DNA from: Geodermatophilaceae bacterium
GTDB lineage: Bacteria; Actinomycetota; Actinomycetes; Mycobacteriales; Geodermatophilaceae
DNA length: 12,836 nucleotides
Direction of reading: 5' to 3'
Assembly (NCBI GenBank): GCA_013813215.1
Contig: JACCSC010000518.1
Span: 1-12,836 of the forward strand
Positions within the stretch are counted from its first letter, which is position 1, and every line of letters starts with the position of its first letter. The translations under genes and the position numbers were made by a program. This document shows, in pieces, positions 1 through 7,730 of this stretch. The notes below the pieces were generated by a model that had not been told where the DNA came from, made no database searches, and was given only the letters and a program-made list of their open reading frames with translations.

Positions 1-1
1 G

Positions 2-256
2 TGCTTCTCCTACCGCCGGCACGACACCAGCGTGTCGGCGTGGCGGGCGGCTGACGGCAGCCGGTTCGCCGAGGAGCGAGCGTTCTTCCGGGCCGAGGCC
101 GGGCGATTGACCACGCTCGGGTGGACCCGGGCCGCACGCGCCGCCCGGCGGCACGTGGCCTCCCGGATGAACGCACTGAGCCTGCTCCCGGCCGCGCTGG
201 CCGGGCGACGGGGCGCCGCGGTCCGGACGCTGGCACGTCACGCCCTGCGCCCTTGA
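2..256 (+). CDS. Family 2 glycosyltransferase, C-terminal fragment (cut by window edge)
   Basis: The reading frame is open from base 2 to a TGA at 254-256 and gives 84 residues without a start, so the gene begins upstream of the window. The opening motif YRRHDTSVSAWRAADGSRFA, followed by an Arg/Ala-rich amphipathic tail and SRMNALSLLP, resembles the C-terminal end of actinobacterial GT2 (GT-A fold) glycosyltransferases, where a YRRH-x-x-S-xS segment follows the acceptor-binding region. The catalytic DxD part is outside the window, so donor and acceptor cannot be inferred. The gene converges on the lipoprotein gene, with only 9 bases between the stops. The frame has strong G/C third-position bias, which supports real coding. 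An unrelated Arg-rich tail is possible but less likely. Confidence 0.6.
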   Translation, partial: CFSYRRHDTSVSAWRAADGSRFAEERAFFRAEAGRLTTLGWTRAARAARRHVASRMNALSLLPAALAGRRGAAVRTLARHALRP

Positions 257-265
257 GCCGGCACG

Positions 266-1461
266 TCAGTTGTCGACCTTGGCGCGCTGCTCGCGCAGCA
301 GGGTCCGCATCATGGCGGTGTCCGCGGGATCGGTGATCCCGCCGATGTCCACCGAGGCCAGGTACCCGCGCACCCGCACGTAGCAGCGCTGGTACAGCAG
401 CGACGAACCCTCCTGCTGCGGAAAGTAGTAGCAGGGCGTGGTGGGCAACTCGGGCACGACGAACGCGGTCCGGTTGTCGAACTCGCCCTCCTCGATCGCC
501 TTGAAGCCGAGGTAGGCCTCGTCGGCGTCCGGCAACGAGTCGAACTCGTAGACCACCATCTGGTAGGACAGGCCGTCCTGCTCCTCGCTCTGCTTGAGGT
601 AGGAGCCGATGAAGTTGTTCTCGGTGAGCAGCCCTTCCTCGGTGTCCGGGGAGATCGCCACCCGCAGGTAGCTGGTCAACCCGTAGCTGCCGGACAGGTT
701 CGTCAGCGCTGCAGGCGGGTCGAGGACCCGGCTCTCCAGGTTGAACGGGTCGGGGTCGAGCCCGGCCACCCGGTCCTGCGGGGTGGGCTGGAAGTCCGCG
801 AGCAGCTCGCCCTGGGCCGCCATCACCGGCGCCGCGTCCGTCCGGGCCCGGTCGGAGTCGACATCGCTGTGGTAGGCGTAGCCCAGCATCCGGTTCACCG
901 GGAGCATGACGTGCAGGTCCACGGCGCCGCCCTGCTTCCGGATCAGCGCCCGGGCCTCGGGCAGGTTCGGCAGTTCGGTCTCGGTGAAGCCCGCCACGGC
1001 CAGCGTGCCCAGCAGCGCGTCGGCGGCCGCCACCGCCGATGCGGGGTCGGACAGCTCGGCGACCATCATCGTCGTGACCCGGTCGGCACCGTCGGTCCGG
1101 CAGTACGTCCAGGCGGCCACGAACCCGTACTGCCGCAGGACCGACGCCGCGGTCCCGGGCACGAACAGACCGTTGTCCGCCTCGGTTTCGGCCGGGTCGA
1201 CATACGGGCCGCTGGGTCCGCAGTTGTCGCTCAGCTCGGGCAGGACCCGGCCGACTAGCAACGTGGCACCGGCGAGGCGGTGTGCCTCCACGACGGTGCC
1301 CGGGCCGATGGGTGGCGCCGGGGTGGGGGTGGCCGTCGTCGTGGACGTCGACCCCGAGGCCGCGACTCCGGGCCGGCCTGACCTTCGATCTGCGCCGAAC
1401 ACGCCACGGGCAGCAACGCCAGGCAGCCCAACCGCACGGCGATGGACCGGCGCCCCGTCAC
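266..1461 (-). CDS. DUF7373-like lipoprotein with an apparent frameshift near its N-terminus
   Basis: The main frame (266-1402) encodes about 378 residues. It has a Thr/Pro linker (STSTTTATPTPAPP), then a domain with ADALLGTLA, a run ending in FQPTP, and a second half rich in Tyr/Glu ending in LREQRAKVDN. This pattern recalls the DUF7373 lipoproteins of mycobacteria and nocardiae; their function is unknown. The GTG at 1402 has no ribosome-binding site and no signal peptide. One base out of frame, a GTG at 1461 starts RRSIAVRLGCLALLPVACS, a good lipoprotein signal peptide with lipobox PVAC, and it sits 6 bases after a TAGGGT -10 box. I therefore take 1461 as the true start, with a -1 frame change somewhere between about 1398 and 1320. 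This could be a one-base deletion, a sequencing error or, less likely, recoding. The product would be anchored on the outer face of the membrane. Family assignment is moderate. Confidence 0.65.
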
Positions 1462-1467
1462 GCGGGC

Positions 1468-1473
1468 ACCCTA
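1468..1473 (-). promoter_or_regulatory. -10 box (TAGGGT) for the lipoprotein gene, leaderless
   Basis: On the minus strand TAGGGT is followed by GCCCGC and then GTG at 1461. This 6-base gap places the expected transcription start at or next to the start codon. The box overlaps the TAG stop of the upstream YfhO-type gene, so the lipoprotein gene can be transcribed separately from it. No convincing -35 element was seen. Confidence 0.45.
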
Positions 1474-4215
1474 GCCGCCGACGGGGTCCGTGGAGCGCCG
1501 TCGGAGCAGCCGCGCCGGGACGAGCAGCGCCATGAGCACGAGCAAGGCGCCCGCGCTGACGAGGACACCCACATCCCGCCCCGGCGGCTCGTAGCTCAGC
1601 ACGAGGTCGTGCTCACCGGCCTCGACGTACACCGCACCGAGCGCGTGGTCCGCGGCCACGATAGGTACGTCGGCGCCGTCGAGCTCAGCCGCCCAGCCGT
1701 CCTGGATGGCATCGGCCACCACGACGTAGCCGGCGCCCTGCGCGTCCACCTGGAGCCGGACCGTGTCCCCGGAGTCCTCGACCACCTGGATCGCCGCCGG
1801 TCGCCCGTCGCCGTCGGGACCCGCGTCGTTCAACACCACCGTGCCGGCCGGGATCTGTTGCTGTGCCACCTCGGCGAGCCGGTCGGCCTGGTCGGTGATG
1901 ACCTCGGTCCGGTCGGCCCACCGGATCCTGGGCAGCGCGCCGGAGCGCTCCCATATGGTGACGCCGTCGGCGACCTCGACCAGTCGCAGCCCGTCGTCGG
2001 CCGGCCCGACGAGCAGCAGGCGCGGCGTCCCGCCATCCGCCGGGACGGACAACTCGCTGCTGCCCTCGACCGCGATCTCGACGGTCAGCGGACCGGGGCG
2101 CGTCCCGGCGTCCTCGGCGGCCAGCGGGACGTACACCTCCGACGGCGCGCGGGTACCGGGGATCGGTCGGCTGCCCCCGGCGATCAGATCGCCGTCGGCG
2201 TCGGTGAGCCGCACCGTGATCCGACCGGCCGGGCCGAACGGCGCCGCTGCGGCGGCCAGCGGCAGGCCGATGCCGCGCAGCGCCTGGGCCGGGACCTCCA
2301 GCCGCACCGGGTCGCCATTCTCGACCAAGAGGATGCCCGTGGCCGGTCCGCTGGCCACCGTGCGACCGGGGATCGGGAAGCGGTCGCCGGAGACGTAGTA
2401 GCGCACGGCCAGCCGGTCCAGGCCCGGGAGGCTGGCCAGGTCCGGCTGGCGGGGGGCCAGCGTGGTGATCGTCGGTGCGACGAACGTGTTCGGGTCGATG
2501 GCGGTGAGCAGCTCCCCCCACGTGCTGTTGGTGAAGCTGTGACCGCCGACGACGTTGATGCCGTAGACGCCCGTTGCGCTCGGGAACAGCACATCGGCGG
2601 TCTGCGCGATCCGGTACTCACCCATGTTCTCGGTGAGGAAGCGGAGTGCTGCGGTCTCCGGATAGAACTCAGCCCGCTCGCCGGTCGGCCAGAAGTTCTG
2701 CACGGCGGCGACGCCTTGGCCGGCCACCAGCAACGGGACGACGATCGCCGCGGCCAGCCGAGCCGGCCGCCAGCGGACCGCGGCGAGCACCAGCCCGCCG
2801 GCCACGACCGCCGCGGCGCAAGCCAGGACCACGTCCCGACGCACCTGGACGCCGAGCAGCGGGGTCTGCGCCCGATCGACGAGGTACCCGCCGGCGAGCA
2901 GGGCCAGCAGGCCGGCCGGCACGAGCACGGTCTCCAGCCGCGCCCGCCAGCCGCGCTCGCGGGCGGCACGCAGTACCGCGTCGAAGCCCAGGCCGGCCAG
3001 GGCCGCGACGCTGAACCCGAGCAGCGAGCGGATCCGGCCGACCGGGTTGCCTTCGAAGACCGGCACGGCGGCCAGCCAGTCGACCAGCGGTCCCTGGATG
3101 TAGATCAGCCACAGCGCCACGACGGACAGCGCCAGCAGGAAGCTCGTCGCACCGCGGGGGCGCGGCAGCCGGCCGATCCGCAGGACGGCGATCGCGGCCA
3201 GCAGGACCGCCACCGACCCGAGGTGCATGTTGATCTCGATCGGGTTGATCTCCCGGCTGAACGGCGAGTTCGGCCCGTACTGGTTGGCGAAGAAGGCCTG
3301 CGGGAAGACGGCGGTGGCGGCGTACTTCAGCGGCGTCGTGCTGAAGAACTGCTGCTCGCGGTAGGACAGGTCCAGCGTGCCGAGGTACCCGGCGAACGGG
3401 AGCAGCTGCACGGCCGTGAGCGCGAGGCCCAGCAGCACCGCGGCGCCGGTGGCCGCGGCGTCCCGGATCAGCTGCCACCAGCTGCGGCCGGACCGCTCGG
3501 CCAGCAGCCGGACGACGAGGTACGCCGCACCGGCGTACAGGGCCAGCCCGGTCACCGCCGGGAACCCCCCGAACACCAACCCGGCGACTGACACCGCGAT
3601 CGGCACGAGCGCGCGCGCCGTACGCAGCTGGACGAACCGCTCCAACGCCCAGAACAGCAAGGGGATGAACGCCCCGACCCGGGTCTGCGGCCAGTTCACC
3701 CAGGCGACCATGTAGCCCGACGTCACGAAGACCATGCCGCCGACCAGGGCCGCGCCGGCCGAGCAGGACAGCCGTCGCAGGAACAACGCCGTGCCGGCGA
3801 TGCCGGTGAGGATCGTCAGGAGTTGGGTGACGGCCGGGGCCAGCCACGTCGGCAGCAGCCAGTACGGCAGGCTCAGCGGGCTGAACAACGCGTAGGACGG
3901 CAGCGCCGCCAGCGGCGCACCGCCCGCGCTCCACGGCAACCAGAACGCGAGGTCGCCGTTGAAGAGGCGGCGGCGGAACTCGCTGTACGCCGGCAGCAGG
4001 CTGTCGAGGGTATCCCTCACGAAGATGCTGGCTACCGGCTCCTCGAGCGGGAAGGCGCGCGAGTAGGGCAGGAACAGCCGGAGCAGGTCCAACCCGGCGA
4101 AGACCTGCAGGCCGAGCAGCGATGGGCCGAGGGTGATCGCCAGGAAGGCCGCGATCCCTACGGCCGCGAAGAGCGTGGCCGGGTCCGGCCGCCGCCCGTG
4201 CTGCGCCCTGGACAC
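1471..4215 (-). CDS. YfhO-family polytopic membrane protein, probable GT-C glycosyltransferase
   Basis: The product has 914 residues. A first membrane helix (about 14-38) is followed by a periplasmic-type loop with RDTLDSLLPAYSEFRR and GDLAFWLPWSAGGAPL (about 67-101), typical of GT-C enzymes that use lipid-phosphate sugars. Further helices run to about residue 505. A soluble external domain (about 510-875) contains GYVVVADAIQDGWAAELDG (829-847) and VEAGEHDLVLSYEPPG (864-879), the usual YfhO C-terminal signature, and a last helix (882-900) precedes an Arg-rich tail. In Bacillus and Listeria, YfhO transfers sugars from undecaprenyl phosphate to teichoic acids; the acceptor here is unknown. The GTG start is preceded by TACCCT and a 7-base gap, consistent with a leaderless mRNA. 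The gene lies just upstream of the lipoprotein gene (9 bases apart). Family is firm, exact activity inferred. Confidence 0.85.
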   Translation of the reverse strand: MSRAQHGRRPDPATLFAAVGIAAFLAITLGPSLLGLQVFAGLDLLRLFLPYSRAFPLEEPVASIFVRDTLDSLLPAYSEFRRRLFNGDLAFWLPWSAGGAPLAALPSYALFSPLSLPYWLLPTWLAPAVTQLLTILTGIAGTALFLRRLSCSAGAALVGGMVFVTSGYMVAWVNWPQTRVGAFIPLLFWALERFVQLRTARALVPIAVSVAGLVFGGFPAVTGLALYAGAAYLVVRLLAERSGRSWWQLIRDAAATGAAVLLGLALTAVQLLPFAGYLGTLDLSYREQQFFSTTPLKYAATAVFPQAFFANQYGPNSPFSREINPIEINMHLGSVAVLLAAIAVLRIGRLPRPRGATSFLLALSVVALWLIYIQGPLVDWLAAVPVFEGNPVGRIRSLLGFSVAALAGLGFDAVLRAARERGWRARLETVLVPAGLLALLAGGYLVDRAQTPLLGVQVRRDVVLACAAAVVAGGLVLAAVRWRPARLAAAIVVPLLVAGQGVAAVQNFWPTGERAEFYPETAALRFLTENMGEYRIAQTADVLFPSATGVYGINVVGGHSFTNSTWGELLTAIDPNTFVAPTITTLAPRQPDLASLPGLDRLAVRYYVSGDRFPIPGRTVASGPATGILLVENGDPVRLEVPAQALRGIGLPLAAAAAPFGPAGRITVRLTDADGDLIAGGSRPIPGTRAPSEVYVPLAAEDAGTRPGPLTVEIAVEGSSELSVPADGGTPRLLLVGPADDGLRLVEVADGVTIWERSGALPRIRWADRTEVITDQADRLAEVAQQQIPAGTVVLNDAGPDGDGRPAAIQVVEDSGDTVRLQVDAQGAGYVVVADAIQDGWAAELDGADVPIVAADHALGAVYVEAGEHDLVLSYEPPGRDVGVLVSAGALLVLMALLVPARLLRRRSTDPVGG

Positions 4216-4222
4216 CGGCTGC

Positions 4223-4228
4223 AGGGTA
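4223..4228 (-). promoter_or_regulatory. -10 box (TACCCT) for the YfhO-type gene, leaderless
   Basis: On the minus strand TACCCT is followed by GCAGCCG and GTG at 4215, a 7-base gap that implies a leaderless transcript. The spacer has no Shine-Dalgarno sequence. The 45-base gap to the divergent gene at 4261 also holds a GGATC/GATCC inverted repeat (4234-4238 and 4247-4251), which could be an operator but is short enough to be chance. No clear -35 was found. Confidence 0.45.
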
Positions 4229-4260
4229 GCCGAGGATCACGGCAACGATCCGGGGGCGAC

Positions 4261-5658
4261 GTGCGCGGCTGGACGCGAGTGATGGCCACGGCCGGGTGTC
4301 TGGCGCTCGCCCTGACCTGCGTCACGGCCGACTCGGCACCGCCGAGCATCCAACGCGATCCGTACGCCGCCCTGCGCGGGCTCCTGCTCGAGCCGTACGG
4401 CCTGGTGCCGCCGACCGTCCGCGTCGACGCCCCGGTCGAGCTGCCGGTTACGGCTCCGGCGTACCGGATCGAACCGCCGCGGACCGAGGACCTTCGCGCC
4501 CTGGCCGAGCGCTACGCCGGTGGCCCGGTCATCGAAGGCAAACCGGCCCGTTTTTCCGAGGATTCGACCGGCTTCGACACCGGCGACGGCTGGTTCAGCT
4601 ACTACACCGAGGACCTGAACGGCGACACCTACGATCCCAACCAGTCCTGGACCTGGACCGACCGGCGGGCCTACGAGGAGGAGCTCTCAGCCGACCCACG
4701 GGGACGCGCCGAGGGGCCGTGCCCGGCCGGCTACCGGCTCGACGCGGACGATGTGCCGGCGTTCTTCGCCGGGCTCGGGTTCGAGGCGACGGTCAAGCCC
4801 TGGCTCCGCTACTGCTACGGCGAATTCACCTCGGTCGAGCTGGCCCTCACGCTCGACGGGCTCCCGCTGATCGGCGTTCATGCCTCGGCGCAGCTCGATG
4901 GCAACGGCAACCTGACCGCCGCGTTCGGGCCGCTCTGGCGGCTAACCCCGTTGGGTCACGTGCGCCTGGCCCCGGCCGAGGAGGTGGTCGGCCGGCTGCA
5001 ACGTGGGCCGGGCCTCGTCCTCGGCGACTGCTACGACCCCGACTGCACGCTCAGGACACGCGGCGCGGCCATCGGCCTCGCCTACGCCACCACGGGCGGG
5101 CTCGGGGACGGCCACGATCACATCCCGGGCGGCATCGTGGACCGCCCGCCCAGCCAGGTCCTGGTCCCCGCGCTCCGGGTCCCGGGCGCCTCGGCCAACC
5201 CGCGGGCCACCCACCGCGGGGTGCTGGCCGTCTCCTCGGCCGTGCTGGTGGACGACCCCGGCCAAGGGGACGCGGCGGCGCTGGCTGACGCCGCACCGAC
5301 GACCGCCGAGCGATCGCCGGCCTGCACGACCGGCGAAGGCGGGCTCACGATCTGCGCGTCGCGCCTACGCCCTGAGGCAGGCACGCCGGTCGTGCTCACC
5401 GTGTTCGGCGAGCGCTACGAACCGGTCGGCGCGGCCCGCTGCGACCCGCTGTTCTCCCTAGGCGCGGGCCGTGGCCCGCAGTCGTTCCGGTCCCGCTCCG
5501 GCACGCTGATCACGGCGCGGGTCGTCGCGACGTACGACGAGACGGGAAGCTACGCGATCACCGCCCGCGCCGCGTCGCGCTGCCGTGAGCCGTCCCCAGG
5601 AGGCGGGACCGAGCCGGAGTACGACTTCACGGTCGAGCTGACCGTCACGGTGACGTGA
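4261..5658 (+). CDS. Secreted protein of unknown function with eight cysteines
   Basis: I do not recognise a named family. From GTG 4261 the product has 465 residues. It begins with two arginines (R2, R6) and a hydrophobic stretch (about 7-22), with a likely signal-peptidase site after VTA (21-23). The ATG at 4282 would remove the basic residues, so I prefer the GTG; a weak GGGGG precedes it by 4 bases. The mature part has eight cysteines (154, 185, 257, 262, 355, 365, 394, 441), including CYDPDC, suggesting up to four disulfides outside the cell. Residues about 180-245 (YCYGEFTSVELALTLDG, then LDGNGNLTAAFGPLW) and a C-terminal beta-rich stretch (about 350-465), possibly Ig/PKD-like, suggest two or more domains. 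It is divergent from the YfhO-type gene and its stop overlaps the next gene's stop by 14 bases. Confidence 0.7.
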   Translation: MRGWTRVMATAGCLALALTCVTADSAPPSIQRDPYAALRGLLLEPYGLVPPTVRVDAPVELPVTAPAYRIEPPRTEDLRALAERYAGGPVIEGKPARFSEDSTGFDTGDGWFSYYTEDLNGDTYDPNQSWTWTDRRAYEEELSADPRGRAEGPCPAGYRLDADDVPAFFAGLGFEATVKPWLRYCYGEFTSVELALTLDGLPLIGVHASAQLDGNGNLTAAFGPLWRLTPLGHVRLAPAEEVVGRLQRGPGLVLGDCYDPDCTLRTRGAAIGLAYATTGGLGDGHDHIPGGIVDRPPSQVLVPALRVPGASANPRATHRGVLAVSSAVLVDDPGQGDAAALADAAPTTAERSPACTTGEGGLTICASRLRPEAGTPVVLTVFGERYEPVGAARCDPLFSLGAGRGPQSFRSRSGTLITARVVATYDETGSYAITARAASRCREPSPGGGTEPEYDFTVELTVTVT

Positions 5659-6565
5659 CGACCGGTCGGGTCCGGCGCCGGGCGCCCCACCCGCCGAGGC
5701 CGGCGAGCAGCAGGTCGGCCAGGGTGAGCAGCACGCGCGAGGCGAGGGCGACCAGCAGCGCGGCGCCGGGATCGAGCACCGGAGCCAGCCCCAGCACGAG
5801 GACGCCCTCGCGGACGCCGGCCCCGGCCGGCGCGATGATGAACAGGAACCCCGCCACCCAGGCCAGGGCGAAGATGCCGACGGCCAGGGGCAGCGACGGC
5901 CCACAGCCGCAGGTCGAGGTCACGAGCACGTGCAGGTGCAGTCCGAACAGCACCCACGCTGCGGCCATCCAGGCCGTGGCGACGGCCATGCCGCGGGCGG
6001 AGCTGCGGGGCAGGTCGAGGTTGCGGCGCAGCAGGCGGGCCGCGAGGCGGATCAGGGCCTGCTGGACCGCCGGAACCAGCAGGGCGAGCAGCGGGATCGC
6101 CGCCAGGGCCGCCCAGCGGTACTCCGCCAGCACCGTGTCGGCGGCCAGCGGAAGGGTCACGATCGCGACACCGGTGCCGGTCACGGCGGCCAGGACCAGC
6201 ATCAGCGTCGCCGCGGCCGCCGAGCTGGCCCGGCGCACACCGTAATCGCGGCCGAGTTCCATCTGCGCCAGGACCGGCCACAGCGAGCCCGGTAGGTACT
6301 TGCCGAGCTGTCCGAGGAAGAACACCCGACCCGCCGCCGCCAGCGGCAGCCGGGTGCCGAAGTCGGCCACCGCGGCCCGCCAGGCCAGCATGGTGAAGAC
6401 CGTGGCGCCGAGCCCGGCGAGCAGGGAGCCCGCGATGGCCAGGCCCGACAGTCGGGACAGCGCCTGCCCGACCTCGTCGCGACGGAGCCACACGAACACG
6501 CCAGCCACGACGACCGCGGTGATGACGAACAGGACCGTCAGCACCTGGCGCAGTCGGGTGCTCAC
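5645..6565 (-). CDS. UPF0104 / LPG-synthase-TM-like integral membrane protein (flippase-like)
   Basis: The product has 306 residues, close to the usual size of the stand-alone family (PF03706), and several hydrophobic helices. Motifs typical of the family are FFLGQLGKYLPGSLWPVLAQ (82-101) and IAPAGAGVREGVLVLGL (244-260). There is no aminoacyl-transferase domain, so it is not a complete MprF. Members lie in many polysaccharide loci and are proposed to move lipid-linked substrates across the membrane, but the substrate is rarely known. The start is GTG 6565: TACCCT lies 7 bases before it, and the first helix begins soon after VSTRLRQVL. The same frame stays open upstream to about 7810, but there it is antisense to the glycosyltransferase gene and has no membrane-protein character. 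The gene is divergent from that glycosyltransferase and may supply transport for its product. Confidence 0.82.
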   Translation of the reverse strand: MSTRLRQVLTVLFVITAVVVAGVFVWLRRDEVGQALSRLSGLAIAGSLLAGLGATVFTMLAWRAAVADFGTRLPLAAAGRVFFLGQLGKYLPGSLWPVLAQMELGRDYGVRRASSAAAATLMLVLAAVTGTGVAIVTLPLAADTVLAEYRWAALAAIPLLALLVPAVQQALIRLAARLLRRNLDLPRSSARGMAVATAWMAAAWVLFGLHLHVLVTSTCGCGPSLPLAVGIFALAWVAGFLFIIAPAGAGVREGVLVLGLAPVLDPGAALLVALASRVLLTLADLLLAGLGGWGARRRTRPVVTSP

Positions 6566-6572
6566 GTGGGCG

Positions 6573-6578
6573 AGGGTA
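6573..6578 (-). promoter_or_regulatory. -10 box (TACCCT) for the UPF0104 gene, leaderless
   Basis: On the minus strand TACCCT is followed by CGCCCAC and GTG at 6565, a 7-base gap. It is the same hexamer at the same distance as in front of the YfhO-type gene at 4215. The partner box for the opposite gene lies only 15 bases away, so the two promoters are back to back. Confidence 0.45.
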
Positions 6579-6593
6579 GCCAGCGCCGGCCCG

Positions 6594-6599
6594 TACACT
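6594..6599 (+). promoter_or_regulatory. -10 box (TACACT) for the GT-B glycosyltransferase gene, leaderless
   Basis: TACACT is followed by 8 bases (no Shine-Dalgarno sequence) and GTG at 6608, consistent with a leaderless mRNA. The 42-base gap between the two divergent start codons holds both -10 boxes, so the two genes could be controlled together by one regulator. No clear -35 was seen. Confidence 0.4.
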
Positions 6600-6607
6600 C
6601 CCCAGCC

Positions 6608-7705
6608 GTGCGGGTGTTGGCGTGGGGAACCTTCGATCCGCGCACCCACCCCCGGGCCGGCGTCCTGATCGAGGGCCTTCGGGCACACGGGGTCGAGGTC
6701 GAGGAGATTCGCCGCCCGCTCGGCCTGTCCACCGCCGACCGGGTCCGGTTGCTGCGCGAGCCCTGGCGGCTGCCGCTGCTGCTGGTCCGCGTGCTGCGGT
6801 GTTGGGCTTGGCTGGCTTGGCACGGGCGCCGGGCAACCCGCGCGGCCCCTGCGGACGCGGTGCTGGTCGGCTACCTCGGGCACTTCGACGTGCTGCTGGC
6901 CCGGTTGCTGTTCCCGAGGACGCAGATCGTGCACGACCTGCTGATCTTCGCTTCCGACACCGCGCGGGACCGCGGGGCGGGCGGCGTCCGGCAGTGGCTG
7001 CTGGGTCGGCTGGACCGGGTGGCGATCGCGGCCAGCGACGTCGTCGTCCTCGACACCGACGAGCACGCGGCGATGATGCCGCGGGATGCGGGGCACAAGG
7101 CGTGTGTGGTACGGGTCGGCGCACCGGCTGACTGGTTTACCGCGCGCGGCACGGTCAGTGACCGAGGTGGGCTGAGCGCGGTCTTCTTCGGCCTGTTCAC
7201 CCCGCTTCAGGGTGCAAGGACGATCGGCGCCGCCGCAGGCCTGCTCGCGGGGGAGCCCCGCATCCGGCTGACCATGATCGGCTCCGGCCAGGACCTGGCC
7301 GCGACGCAGGCCGCAGCGGCCGCGAATCCGTCGGTGACCTGGCTGCCCTGGGTCGAGGCCCAGGATCTGCCCGCCGCGGTCGCCGAGCACGACGTCTGCC
7401 TCGGCATCTTCGCCCGCGACGGCAAAGGCAGCCGGGTCGTCCCCAACAAGGTGTTCCAGGGGGCCGCGGCGGGGTGCGCCCTCGTCACCGCGGACACACC
7501 GCCGCAGCGGCGGGCCCTCGGGGACGCGGCGGCGTACGTCCCTGCCGCGGACCCGGTCGCGCTCGCCGGGGTGCTGCGCCAGCTGGCCGACGACCCGCCG
7601 CGGCTGGCCGGGCTCCGGGCAGCCGCTGCTAGCGTGGCCGACCGGCAGTTCCGCGCGGCCGTTGTCGTCGAGCCGCTGCTGGCCCGGCTGCCCACCCGCG
7701 ACTGA
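6608..7705 (+). CDS. GT-B fold glycosyltransferase (GT4-like)
   Basis: The product has 365 residues. An N-terminal Rossmann half begins MRVLAWGTFDPRTHPRAGVL, with the glycine/acceptor region typical of GT4 enzymes, and includes VGYLGHFDVLLARLLFP (87-103) and IVHDLLIF. The C-terminal donor half has FFGLFTPLQGA (193-203), LTMIGSGQDL (221-230) and a nucleotide-sugar motif, VVPNKVFQGAAAGCALVTAD (277-296). The usual Glu of the E-x7-E motif is Gln here (FQG), a change I believe also occurs in other GT4-like enzymes. There is no signal peptide, so it should act at the inner face of the membrane with a nucleotide-sugar donor. GTG 6608 is preferred over the in-frame GTG at 6566, which would add 14 residues without family character and sit upstream of the -10 box. 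A methyltransferase gene follows after 25 bases, so the two are probably co-transcribed. Confidence 0.82.
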   Translation: MRVLAWGTFDPRTHPRAGVLIEGLRAHGVEVEEIRRPLGLSTADRVRLLREPWRLPLLLVRVLRCWAWLAWHGRRATRAAPADAVLVGYLGHFDVLLARLLFPRTQIVHDLLIFASDTARDRGAGGVRQWLLGRLDRVAIAASDVVVLDTDEHAAMMPRDAGHKACVVRVGAPADWFTARGTVSDRGGLSAVFFGLFTPLQGARTIGAAAGLLAGEPRIRLTMIGSGQDLAATQAAAAANPSVTWLPWVEAQDLPAAVAEHDVCLGIFARDGKGSRVVPNKVFQGAAAGCALVTADTPPQRRALGDAAAYVPAADPVALAGVLRQLADDPPRLAGLRAAAASVADRQFRAAVVVEPLLARLPTRD

Positions 7706-7719
7706 TGCTGACTGTTTAT

Positions 7720-7724
7720 GGAGG
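7720..7724 (+). promoter_or_regulatory. Ribosome-binding site (GGAGG) of the methyltransferase gene
   Basis: A perfect GGAGG lies 6 bases before GTG 7731. It decides that start against the in-frame GTG at 7662, which lies inside the preceding gene. It contrasts with the leaderless first gene of the pair, as expected for a downstream operon gene. Confidence 0.7.
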
Positions 7725-7730
7725 ACCTCA

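Noticed and set aside
1282..1340. Programmed -1 frameshift site in the lipoprotein gene
   Set aside because: The C-run is not a classical X-XXY-YYZ heptamer in the reading frame, and codon bias puts the switch earlier, so a simple indel or sequencing error is more likely. It is kept only as an alternative.
1282..3591. Long plus-strand open frame (769 codons) opposite the YfhO-type gene
   Set aside because: The product is His/Arg/Gln/Pro-rich low-complexity sequence with no domain, and it is antisense to a clear membrane protein. This is the usual artefact of high-GC third-position bias.
3823..4260. Upstream extension of the secreted protein's frame
   Set aside because: It runs antisense to the YfhO-type gene and is Gln/Arg-rich. 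The signal peptide begins at GTG 4261.
5550..7124. Minus-strand open frame of 524 codons rich in Arg, Pro and Gly
   Set aside because: It is out of frame with, and on the same strand as, the UPF0104 gene, continues antisense to the glycosyltransferase, and has biased low-complexity composition.
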